Shown one piece after another: positions 24,570 to 31,953 of a stretch of DNA of 34,054 nt (positions are counted from its first letter, which is position 1; every line of letters starts with the position of its first letter). The stretch lies in the NCBI RefSeq assembly GCF_017876165.1, contig NZ_JAGINQ010000040.1, forward strand, positions 1 to 34,054. Direction: 5' to 3'. The notes under the pieces were generated by a model that was given only the letters and a program-made list of their open reading frames with translations, did not search any database and was not told the DNA's origin. Origin of the DNA: Azospirillum soli. GTDB lineage: Bacteria; Pseudomonadota; Alphaproteobacteria; Azospirillales; Azospirillaceae. Both the position numbers and the translations under genes were made by a program.

Positions 24570-24759
24570 GGACGAAAAGACCGGAATCGAACGCCGCGAC
24601 CTTTTGAAGGGGCTGGGGCTGGGCGCCGCCGGGGCGGCCGCTGCGGCCCTGACCACCGCCGGTGCGGCCGAGGCGGCGGAAACGCCGCAGGAACAGGTCA
24701 AGTCGCGCTACCGCGAAACCGACCACGTCAAGCGCTTCTACGCGCTGAACCGCTTGTGA
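24559..24759 (+). CDS. Formate dehydrogenase region Tat-targeted small protein
   Basis: A 66-aa protein with a twin-arginine signal (ERRDLLKGLGLGAAGAAAAA) near its N-terminus and a short tail, KSRYRETDHVKRFYALNRL. This matches the small Tat-target protein found just upstream of the catalytic subunit in many proteobacterial formate dehydrogenase operons. It may be a small subunit or assembly factor of the periplasmic enzyme; its role is not established. It starts 11 nt inside the chaperone gene and ends 16 nt before the catalytic subunit. Confidence 0.85.
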   Translation: MRRKDEKTGIERRDLLKGLGLGAAGAAAAALTTAGAAEAAETPQEQVKSRYRETDHVKRFYALNRL

Positions 24760-24775
24760 CCGCGAGGGCCGTGCC

Positions 24776-27673
24776 ATGCTCGTGAAGCGTTCGTCCGGAA
24801 AGCCCGCCCGTGGCTCCCTCTCCCGCACCCTGACAACCGGCATCGGCGCTCCCGTCGGCCGGCGCGGCTTCCTCAAAACCTCCGGTCTGGCGGCCGGCGG
24901 CATGGCGGCGCTGAGCGCCCTGCCCGCCGCCATGATCCGCAAGGCCGAGGCCGGCCCGACCATCCCGAATGTCGAGACGGTGACGCGCAAGAACATCTGC
25001 ACCCACTGCTCGGTCGGCTGCACGGTCATCGCCGAGGTGCAGAACGGCGTCTGGACCGGCCAGGAGCCGGGCTGGGAAAGCCCGATCAGCCAGGGCGCGC
25101 ACTGCGCCAAGGGCGCCTCGGTGCGCGAGCTGACCAAGGGCGAGCGCCGGGTGAAATACCCGATGAAGCTGGTGGACGGCCAGTGGCAGCGCCTGTCCTG
25201 GGATCAGGCCATCGAGGAGATCGGCAACCAGTTGCTGGAGATCCGGCAGCAGTCCGGGCCGGACGCGGTGTTCTGGCTGGGCTCGGCCAAGTTCTCCAAC
25301 GAGGGCTCGTACCTCTACCGCAAGCTGGCCGCCTTCTGGGGCACCAACAACGTCGATCACCAGGCGCGCATCTGCCATTCCACAACGGTCGCCGGCGTGG
25401 CGAACACGTGGGGCTATGGCGCCATGACCAACAGCTACAACGACATCCAGAACTCCAAGGCACTGGTGATCATCGGCGGCAACCCAGCGGAGGCGCACCC
25501 GGTGTCGCTGCCGCACATGCTGCGCGGCAAGGAGCGCAACCGCGCGCCCTTCATCGTCATCGACCCGCGCTTCACCCGCACCGCCGCCCACGCTACGGAA
25601 TACGTCCGCATCCGCCCCGGCACGGACATCCCCATCACCTGGGGCATCCTGTGGCACATCTTCGAGAACGGCTGGGAGGACAAGGAATACATCCGCCAGC
25701 GCGTCTACGGCATGGACGAGGTCCGCGCCGAGGTGAAGAAGTGGGACCCCGCCACGGTCGAGCGCGTCACCGGCGTGCCCGGCGAGCAGGTCAAGCGCGT
25801 GGCCGAGGCGCTGGCGAAGAACAAGCCCAGCACCGTCATCTGGTGCATGGGCATCACCCAGCACACGACCGGCACGGCCAACGTGCGGGCGCTGTCGATC
25901 CTCCAGCTGGCGCTGGGCAACATCGGCGTGGCCGGCGGCGGCGCCAACATCTACCGCGGCCACTGCAACGTGCAGGGCGCCACGGACTTCGGCCTCGACG
26001 TCACCACCCTGCCCTCCTACTACGGGCTGGCCGAGGGGGCGTGGAAGCATTTCTGCCGCGCCTGGGACGTCGAATACGACTGGATGAAGAGCCGCTTCGC
26101 CTCCAAGGAACTGATGGAGATGAAGGGCATCCCGACGACCCGCTGGTTCGACGGCGTGATCTACAAGCCGGAGGACATCCAGCAGCCCAGCCCCTTGCGC
26201 GCCATGGTCTGCTTCGGGCACGGCGGCAACACCGTCACCCGCATGCCGGAAATGATCAAGGGCCTGGAGAAGCTAAGCCTTCTGGTCATCGCCGACCCGC
26301 ACCCGACCACCTTCGCGGCGATCAAGGAGCGGCGCAACAACACCTACCTGCTGCCGGCCTGCACGCAGTTCGAGACGGACGGCTCGCGCACCTGCTCCAA
26401 CCGGTCCATGCAGTGGGGCGAGAAGATCGTGGAACCGATCTTCGAGTCCAAGGACGACTACACGATCATCTACCTGCTGGCGAAGAAGCTCGGCTTCGCC
26501 GACGACATGTTCAAGCACATCACGGTCGAGGGCACCCGCCCCGTGCCGGAGGACATCCTGCGCGAGATCAACCGGAGCTGCCTGTCCACCGGCTACACCG
26601 GCCAGTCGCCGGAACGGCTGAAGATGCACATGAAGCACCAGGCCGACTTCGACAAGATCACCATGCAGGCGACCACCGGCCCGCTGAAGGGCGAGTATTA
26701 CGGCCTGCCCTGGCCCTGCTGGGGCCAGCCGGAACTGCGCCATCCCGGCAGCCCGGTGCTCTACGACACCTCCAAGCACGTCATGGAGGGCGGCGGCGTC
26801 TTCCGCGCCCGCTTCGGGGTGGAGCGCAACGGCGTCTCCCTGCTGGCCGAGGGCAGCTATTCCAAGGGATCGGAGATCCAGGACGGCTATCCGGAATTCA
26901 CCATGGCCATGCTGAAGAAGCTCGGCTGGGACAAGGACCTGACGCCGGAGGAGACGCGCGTCATCAACGCCATCGGCGGCGACAAGGTGGACGAGGTCAG
27001 CTGGCAGACGGACCTGTCCATGGGCATCATCCGCGTGGCGCTGAAGCACGGCTGCTCGCCGCACGGCAACGCCAAGGCCCGCGCGGTCGCCTGGAACCTG
27101 CCCGACCCGGTGCCGGTGCATCGCGAGCCGATCTACTCGCCGCAGCCGGAACTGGTGAAGCAGTACCCGGCCATCGAGGACCGGCGCGACTTCCGCCTGC
27201 CGCAGCTGGCCCGCTCGCTCCAGTTCAAGATTTCGGACAGCGACCTCCGGCAGAAGTTCCCCTTCGTCCTGACCTCCGGCCGTCTGGTCGAATACGAGGG
27301 CGGCGGCGAGGAGACGCGCTCCAACCCCTGGCTCGCCGAACTCCAGCAGTCGATGTTCGCGGAGATCAACCCGAAGGACGCCGAACGCCTGGGCATCCGC
27401 GACGGCGCGCTGGTCTGGGTCTACGGGCCGGAAAACAACGCCAAGGCGAAGGTCCGCGCGCTGGTCACCGAACGCATCGGCGTCGGCACGGTCTTCATGC
27501 CCTTCCACTTCTCCGGCTACTGGCAGGGCGAGAGCCTGCGCGACAACTACCCGCCGGGCACGGACCCCATCGTGCTGGGCGAACCGGCGAACGGGGTGAC
27601 GACCTACGGCTATGACCCCGTGACCTTCATGCAGGAAACCAAGGTCACGCTCTGCCGCGTCGAGCCGGCATAA
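24776..27673 (+). CDS. fdhA: Formate dehydrogenase catalytic subunit (Mo/W-bis-MGD), Cys type
   Basis: Oxidises formate to CO2 in the periplasm. The 965-aa product has a twin-arginine signal (R29-R30 in GRRGFLKTSG). A [4Fe-4S] site follows with C75xxC78xxxC82 and C110. The molybdenum/tungsten ligand is Cys: C200-H201 in the ARICHSTTVAG context; no in-frame TGA is present, so it is not a selenoprotein. The C-terminal domain (SGRLVEYEGGGEETRSNPWL to the end) is the molybdopterin dinucleotide-binding part. GAGG lies 8 nt before the ATG. Beta and gamma subunits follow, giving a membrane-bound complex facing the periplasm. Confidence 0.95.
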   Translation: MLVKRSSGKPARGSLSRTLTTGIGAPVGRRGFLKTSGLAAGGMAALSALPAAMIRKAEAGPTIPNVETVTRKNICTHCSVGCTVIAEVQNGVWTGQEPGWESPISQGAHCAKGASVRELTKGERRVKYPMKLVDGQWQRLSWDQAIEEIGNQLLEIRQQSGPDAVFWLGSAKFSNEGSYLYRKLAAFWGTNNVDHQARICHSTTVAGVANTWGYGAMTNSYNDIQNSKALVIIGGNPAEAHPVSLPHMLRGKERNRAPFIVIDPRFTRTAAHATEYVRIRPGTDIPITWGILWHIFENGWEDKEYIRQRVYGMDEVRAEVKKWDPATVERVTGVPGEQVKRVAEALAKNKPSTVIWCMGITQHTTGTANVRALSILQLALGNIGVAGGGANIYRGHCNVQGATDFGLDVTTLPSYYGLAEGAWKHFCRAWDVEYDWMKSRFASKELMEMKGIPTTRWFDGVIYKPEDIQQPSPLRAMVCFGHGGNTVTRMPEMIKGLEKLSLLVIADPHPTTFAAIKERRNNTYLLPACTQFETDGSRTCSNRSMQWGEKIVEPIFESKDDYTIIYLLAKKLGFADDMFKHITVEGTRPVPEDILREINRSCLSTGYTGQSPERLKMHMKHQADFDKITMQATTGPLKGEYYGLPWPCWGQPELRHPGSPVLYDTSKHVMEGGGVFRARFGVERNGVSLLAEGSYSKGSEIQDGYPEFTMAMLKKLGWDKDLTPEETRVINAIGGDKVDEVSWQTDLSMGIIRVALKHGCSPHGNAKARAVAWNLPDPVPVHREPIYSPQPELVKQYPAIEDRRDFRLPQLARSLQFKISDSDLRQKFPFVLTSGRLVEYEGGGEETRSNPWLAELQQSMFAEINPKDAERLGIRDGALVWVYGPENNAKAKVRALVTERIGVGTVFMPFHFSGYWQGESLRDNYPPGTDPIVLGEPANGVTTYGYDPVTFMQETKVTLCRVEPA

Positions 27674-27699
27674 AGAGGGGCAGGGAGGGAGAAGATAAC

Positions 27700-28347
27700 A
27701 TGGCCCGCATGAAGTTCCTGTGCGACGCGGAACGCTGCATCGAATGCAACGCCTGCGTCACGGCCTGCAAGAACGAACACGACGTTCCCTGGGGCATCAA
27801 CCGCCGCCGCGTCGTCACGCTGAACGACGGCAAGCCGGGCGAGCGGTCGATTTCCATGGCCTGCATGCACTGCAACGACCCGCCCTGCGCGGCGGTCTGC
27901 CCGGTGGACTGCTTCTACCAGACGGCGGACGGGGTGGTCCTGCATTCCAAGGACCTGTGCATCGGCTGCGGCTACTGCTTCTACGCCTGTCCCTTCGGCG
28001 CGCCGCAATACCCGCAGGCGACCAACTTCGGCGGCCGGGGCAAGATGGACAAGTGCACCTTCTGCGCCGGCGGCCCGGAGGCCGACAACACGCCGGAGGA
28101 ATACCAGAAGTACGGCGCCAACCGTCTGGCAGAGGGCAAGCTGCCGCTGTGCGCGGAGATGTGCTCGACCCGCGCGCTGATGGCCGGCGACGGCGACGTG
28201 CTGGCCGACATCTACCGGGAACGGGCGGTGCGGCGCGGCTACGGCTCCGGCGCCTGGGGCTGGTCCACGGCCTACGGGCGCGAGGATCGCGGCCGCGCCT
28301 TCGGCCCCGGCCGGTCCGGCGCTGGCGTCGGCACGAGCGGCAGCTGA
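27700..28347 (+). CDS. fdh3B: Formate dehydrogenase iron-sulfur (beta) subunit
   Basis: Carries electrons from the catalytic subunit to the cytochrome b. The 215-aa product has four ferredoxin-type Cys groups: CIECNACVTAC near the N-terminus, CMHCNDPPCAAVCPVDC, CIGCGYCFYACPFG, and a fourth made of CTFC with later Cys at CAEMC. It has no signal peptide, so it would be exported with the Tat-bearing catalytic subunit. It also lacks the C-terminal transmembrane anchor of E. coli FdnH; the tail is Gly/Arg/Ser-rich. GGGAGGGAG precedes the ATG. It is 26 nt after fdhA. Confidence 0.93.
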   Translation: MARMKFLCDAERCIECNACVTACKNEHDVPWGINRRRVVTLNDGKPGERSISMACMHCNDPPCAAVCPVDCFYQTADGVVLHSKDLCIGCGYCFYACPFGAPQYPQATNFGGRGKMDKCTFCAGGPEADNTPEEYQKYGANRLAEGKLPLCAEMCSTRALMAGDGDVLADIYRERAVRRGYGSGAWGWSTAYGREDRGRAFGPGRSGAGVGTSGS

Positions 28348-28352
28348 ACCAT

Positions 28353-28380
28353 GCCCCTCTTCCCCCTGGGGGAGAGGGGC
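28353..28380. repeat. GC-rich palindrome inside the fdh operon
   Basis: GCCCCTCTTCCCC pairs with GGGGAGAGGGGC around a short loop with one bulged T. It lies between the beta- and gamma-subunit genes, so full termination here would separate the anchor from the rest. Partial termination or mRNA stabilisation is more likely. Confidence 0.6.
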
Positions 28381-28409
28381 TTCGATAAGACGCACGGGAA
28401 GGACGCGAC

Positions 28410-29417
28410 ATGACGAGGCATCTCCGTCACATCCTGGTCCTGATGGTGCTGCTGCTGGCGGCACCGGCGGTCCAGGCGCAGCTCTACCAGACGCCGAACC
28501 CCAACTTCCCCACCGCCAAGGATCAGGTTCAGCTCTACCAGAATCTGGACGACCAGATCACCGGCCGGGTCAGCATCCCCGACAACAAGCTGGGCGTGCT
28601 GGTCCAACCCGAGGGGCGCGAGTGGCGTGAATTCCGCACGAGCACGCTGCGCATCATCGCCGGCGCGGTCATCCTGGGCATGACGGCTCTGCTGGCGATC
28701 TTCTACCTGATCCGCGGCACCATCCGCATCCACGGCGGACGCTCCGGCCGGACGGTCCTGCGTTTCAACGGCATCGACCGCTTCGCGCACTGGACCACGG
28801 CGGTCAGCTTCCTGATCATGGCAATCACCGGGCTGATCGTCACCTTCGGGCGGCCCCTGCTGATTCCCCTGCTCGGCCACCCGGCCTTCACCACCCTGGC
28901 CGAGGGCAGCAAGTACCTGCACAACTTCTTCAGCGTGCCCTTCGTCTTCGGCCTTCTCCTGGTCTTCGTGCTGTGGGTGCGCGACAACATCCCCGAGCGA
29001 GCCGATCTCGTCTGGCTGAAGACCATGGGCGGCCTGCTCGGCAAGGGCGGCGAGCATCCGGAGGCCGGGCGCTTCAACGCCGGTCAGAAGGGCATCTTCT
29101 GGGCGGTGGTGTTCGGCGGCGTGGCGCTGGCGATCAGCGGATTCCTGCTGATGCTGCCCTTCTCCGTCACCGGCATTTCCGGCATGCAGATCCTCCACGT
29201 CGTGCATGGCGTGGTGGCGGCGCTGCTGATCGCGGTGATCATCGCGCACATCTACATCGGCTCCATCGGCATGGAAGGCGCGTTCGACGCCATGGGGCGC
29301 GGCGAGGTGGACGAGAACTGGGCACGCGACCATCACCGCCGCTGGTACGAGGAGCAGGCGCGTACCATGCGCACCAACGACGGCCGTCCCATCCACCGCC
29401 ACCGGGCGGCGGAGTAG
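28410..29417 (+). CDS. Formate dehydrogenase gamma subunit (cytochrome b556)
   Basis: Membrane anchor that passes electrons to quinone. The 335-aa product has an N-terminal signal-like helix (HILVLMVLLLAAPAVQA), a periplasmic stretch of about 65 residues, a transmembrane helix (IIAGAVILGMTALLAIFYLI) and then a four-helix cytochrome b domain. Candidate haem ligands are His in RFAHWTTA, KYLHNFF and ILHVVHGVVAALL...IAHIYIG. The layout follows the FdoI/FdnI family with an extra N-terminal part found in many proteobacterial versions. GGAAGGA precedes the ATG. Last gene of the fdh operon, ended by the terminator at 29434. Confidence 0.92.
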   Translation: MTRHLRHILVLMVLLLAAPAVQAQLYQTPNPNFPTAKDQVQLYQNLDDQITGRVSIPDNKLGVLVQPEGREWREFRTSTLRIIAGAVILGMTALLAIFYLIRGTIRIHGGRSGRTVLRFNGIDRFAHWTTAVSFLIMAITGLIVTFGRPLLIPLLGHPAFTTLAEGSKYLHNFFSVPFVFGLLLVFVLWVRDNIPERADLVWLKTMGGLLGKGGEHPEAGRFNAGQKGIFWAVVFGGVALAISGFLLMLPFSVTGISGMQILHVVHGVVAALLIAVIIAHIYIGSIGMEGAFDAMGRGEVDENWARDHHRRWYEEQARTMRTNDGRPIHRHRAAE

Positions 29418-29433
29418 GTTTCGAACAGCGCCA

Positions 29434-29468
29434 AAAAATCCCTCTCCCGCCGTGGGAGAGGGATTTTT
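29434..29468. terminator. Bidirectional terminator after the fdh operon
   Basis: A 15-bp perfect stem, 29434-29448 with 29454-29468, with loop GCCGT. On the plus strand the stem ends in TTTTT, and on the minus strand likewise, so it serves both the gamma-subunit gene and the convergent 57-aa gene. Confidence 0.88.
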
Positions 29469-29471
29469 CCG

Positions 29472-29645
29472 CTACCGCCGCTCGCCCGAGAAATTCCGGT
29501 GCTCGACCGACGGGCCTTCGCCGACCCGCGCGCTGGGTGCCGAGTAGGCTTGGTCCGCCTCGCGGCTGAAGGTCCCTTCCAACACGAAGCCCGCCACCAC
29601 GGCCAGCAGCACGGCACAGATCACCGCCAATCCGAACGCTTTCAT
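29472..29645 (-). CDS. 57-aa membrane-anchored or secreted small protein
   Basis: ATG 29645 follows AGGAGGG closely and opens a 57-aa frame ending at TAG 29472, just before the shared terminator. The N-terminus, MKAFGLAVICAVLLAVVAGF, is a membrane anchor or signal; the remaining 37 residues are polar (SREADQAYSAPSARVGEG). No family known. Good ribosome binding site, hydrophobic leader and terminator together make it a likely real gene. Confidence 0.7.
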   Translation of the reverse strand: MKAFGLAVICAVLLAVVAGFVLEGTFSREADQAYSAPSARVGEGPSVEHRNFSGERR

Positions 29646-29724
29646 GATCCCTCCTCCCGCCCCACGCGGGGCTGTCCTTTTGTTCCTCTAACGCTCGGAA
29701 TCGGCCACGGTTGCACGGCCGCGC

Positions 29725-30606
29725 TCACGTCTTTGCCGCTCCCTTCAAAAACGCCTCGATTTCTTCGTTCACCCGCGCCGCTTCCTCGTGCTGGATCCAG
29801 TGGGTGGCTGTCTCCAGATGCACCACGCGGGTATCGCCGCACATCGCCGCCGCAGCCTCGGCCAGCCCACGGTCCAAGAAGCGGTCGCGGTCGCCCCACA
29901 GGATCAGCACCGGCATCCGCAGCCGCCCGCGCGGCGGGTCCATGCGCCGCCGCAGTGCCCGATACCAGTTCAGCATCGCGGTCATGGCGCCGGGCCGCGC
30001 CCACGCCTCGCGGTAGCGTGCCAGGTCGTCGGCGGTGAAGGTGCCGGGCCGGCTGGTCCCGGTCAGCGCCCGCTCGGCCAGCCGGAAGCCGCCGGCCCGG
30101 ATCACCAGTTCCGGCAGAACCGGCGGTTGGAAGGCCAGCACGTACCAGCTCCGCGCCGCCTGGGTCGGGTGCCGCAACGCGTAGCCGCGCATCGTCGCCG
30201 GGTGCGGTGCGTTGAGGATGACCAGCCGCTCCACCCGCTCCGGCGCCGTCAGCGCCACCCACCACGCCACCACGCCGCCCCAGTCGTGCCCGACCAGAGT
30301 GAAGGAGGCCCGCCCCGCCCGTTCCGCCAGCCGCAGCACGTCGGCGGCGAGCGTGTCGGCGGTGTAGGCGCCGATGCCGCGTGGCTTGTCGCTGGCCGCG
30401 TAGCCGCGCTGGTCAGGCGCCAGCACGTGGAAGCCGCCCGCCGCCAGCGCCCCGATCTGCCGGCGCCAGCCGTACCAGAATTCCGGAAAGCCGTGCAGCA
30501 GGATGACCAGCGGTCCGTCCCGTGGACCGGCCTCGACGACGTGCAGGCGGACGCCGGGGGCGACCTCGACCATCCCGCTGTGGAGCCCCGTCCCAATCCC
30601 TGTCAT
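29725..30606 (-). CDS. Alpha/beta hydrolase, epoxide hydrolase/haloalkane dehalogenase-like
   Basis: From ATG 30606 the product has 293 aa. HGFPEFWYGWR at 38-48 forms the oxyanion hole, the nucleophile is Asp (D108 in VGHDWGG), the acid is in LILWGDRDRFLD and the base is His in ATHWIQHE. An Asp nucleophile with HGFPEFW is typical of soluble epoxide hydrolases and fluoroacetate/haloalkane dehalogenases rather than esterases. A cap domain with aromatic residues (SWYVLAFQPPVLPE) lies between. No signal peptide, so cytoplasmic. Exact substrate unknown. Confidence 0.88.
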   Translation of the reverse strand: MTGIGTGLHSGMVEVAPGVRLHVVEAGPRDGPLVILLHGFPEFWYGWRRQIGALAAGGFHVLAPDQRGYAASDKPRGIGAYTADTLAADVLRLAERAGRASFTLVGHDWGGVVAWWVALTAPERVERLVILNAPHPATMRGYALRHPTQAARSWYVLAFQPPVLPELVIRAGGFRLAERALTGTSRPGTFTADDLARYREAWARPGAMTAMLNWYRALRRRMDPPRGRLRMPVLILWGDRDRFLDRGLAEAAAAMCGDTRVVHLETATHWIQHEEAARVNEEIEAFLKGAAKT

Positions 30607-30727
30607 TCTGCCTCGCACGCAGCCCCTTGCACGCAGCTGGCCCCGCCGGGATCCCAACAGCCGGCGGGCCGCTGCGGTTCGCGGCCTTGGTGGTTCGCGA
30701 CTTGGCGAAGCGCGTTCGCGACCCCCA

Positions 30728-30741
30728 TTTAATCGATTAAA
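30728..30741. promoter_or_regulatory. Perfect 14-bp palindrome upstream of guaC
   Basis: TTTAATCGATTAAA is fully self-complementary with a central CG, a pattern common for LacI-type operators. It lies 35 bp before the guaC start and about 120 bp before the divergent hydrolase start, in an otherwise GC-rich gap. The regulator is unknown. Confidence 0.5.
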
Positions 30742-30776
30742 CGCGGCCCTTCGCCGCTCTGACAGGATGACAGCCG

Positions 30777-31820
30777 GTGATTATCGAGAGCGATCTGAAG
30801 CTCGACTTCAAGGACGTGCTGATCCGCCCGAAGCGCAGCACCCTGCAAAGCCGCAGCGAGGTGGACGTGAACCGCACCTTCCGGTTCGTCCACAGCGGGT
30901 CGGAATGGACGGGCTTTCCGCTGATCGCGGCCAACATGGACGTGGTCGGCACCATGAACATCGCCAGGGCGCTGTCGCGCTTCGGCGCGATGACGGCCCT
31001 GCACAAGCACTATCCGGCCGACGCCCTGGTCGCCTTCTTCCGCGACGAGGATACGACGAACGTCTTCTACTCCCTCGGGACGACCGAGGCCGACTACGAC
31101 AAGTTCCAGCAGGTCAAGGCCAAGGCGCCCATCACCAGGGTCTGCCTTGACGTCGCCAACGGCTATTCGGAGCGTTTCGTGCGCTTCGTCGGCCGCATGC
31201 GCAAGGAGAACCCGGATCTGGTCATCATGGCCGGCAACGTGGTGACCGGCGACATGACGGAGGCGCTGGTCCTGGCCGGCGCCGACATCGTGAAGGTCGG
31301 CATCGGTCCGGGCTCGGTCTGCACCACGCGCAAGATGACCGGCGTCGGCTATCCGCAGCTGTCGGCGATCATCGAATGCGCCGACGCCGCCCACGGGCTG
31401 AAGGGCCAGGTCTGCGGCGACGGCGGCTGCACGGTGCCGGGCGACGTGTCCAAGGCCTACGGCGCGGGCGCCGACTTCGTCATGCTGGGCGGCATGCTGG
31501 CCGGCCATGACGAGTGCGAGGGCGACATCCGCTACGAGGAGCGCGACGGCCAGCGCGTGCCCACTACCATGACCTTCTACGGCATGTCGTCGGACACGGC
31601 GATGAACAAGTACGCGGGCGGTGTCGCCGCCTACCGCGCGTCGGAAGGAAAGACGGTGGAGGTTCCCTACCGTGGCCCCGTCGAGGGCACGATGCAGGAG
31701 ATCATGGGCGGCGTGCGCAGCATGATGACCTACATTGGTGCCACCAAGCTGAAGGAGGTCCCCAAGCGCACCACCTTCGTCCGCGTCGGCGCGCAGCTGA
31801 ACACGGTGTTCGGGGGTTAA
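30777..31820 (+). CDS. guaC: GMP reductase
   Basis: Converts GMP to IMP with NADPH, recycling guanine nucleotides toward adenine nucleotides. The 347-aa product matches the family length. The opening LKLDFKDVLIRPKRSTLQSR and the phosphate/active-site loop GIGPGSVCTTR with catalytic C182 are diagnostic, as are GDGGCTVPGDVSKA and the YRGPVEGT segment near the C-terminus. No CBS domains are present, which separates it from IMP dehydrogenase. It starts at GTG 30777 with AGGA 9 nt upstream. It sits alone between a palindromic operator candidate and a terminator. Confidence 0.95.
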   Translation: MIIESDLKLDFKDVLIRPKRSTLQSRSEVDVNRTFRFVHSGSEWTGFPLIAANMDVVGTMNIARALSRFGAMTALHKHYPADALVAFFRDEDTTNVFYSLGTTEADYDKFQQVKAKAPITRVCLDVANGYSERFVRFVGRMRKENPDLVIMAGNVVTGDMTEALVLAGADIVKVGIGPGSVCTTRKMTGVGYPQLSAIIECADAAHGLKGQVCGDGGCTVPGDVSKAYGAGADFVMLGGMLAGHDECEGDIRYEERDGQRVPTTMTFYGMSSDTAMNKYAGGVAAYRASEGKTVEVPYRGPVEGTMQEIMGGVRSMMTYIGATKLKEVPKRTTFVRVGAQLNTVFGG

Positions 31821-31834
31821 GGCGCGCACCCAAT

Positions 31835-31867
31835 ACCCCCTCTCCCGCCCCCGGTGGGAGAGGGGGT
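31835..31867. terminator. Terminator after guaC
   Basis: ACCCCCTCTCCC at 31835-31846 pairs exactly with 31856-31867 around a 9-nt loop, starting 15 bp after the guaC stop. Only a short T/A stretch follows. Confidence 0.75.
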
Positions 31868-31953
31868 TATGTGCCCCCAAAATATCCCTGGTACCTGATC
31901 CGTTCTCCTGCTTCCTTGCGGCCCTTCTTGGTTAACGCACCAGGAGGGGCCTC

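Noticed and set aside
30777..31820. guaC as the attachment gene of the Tn7-like element
   Set aside because: GMP/IMP enzymes are known neighbours of some Tn7-like insertions, but this guaC is about 19 kb from the transposon end with many unrelated genes between.
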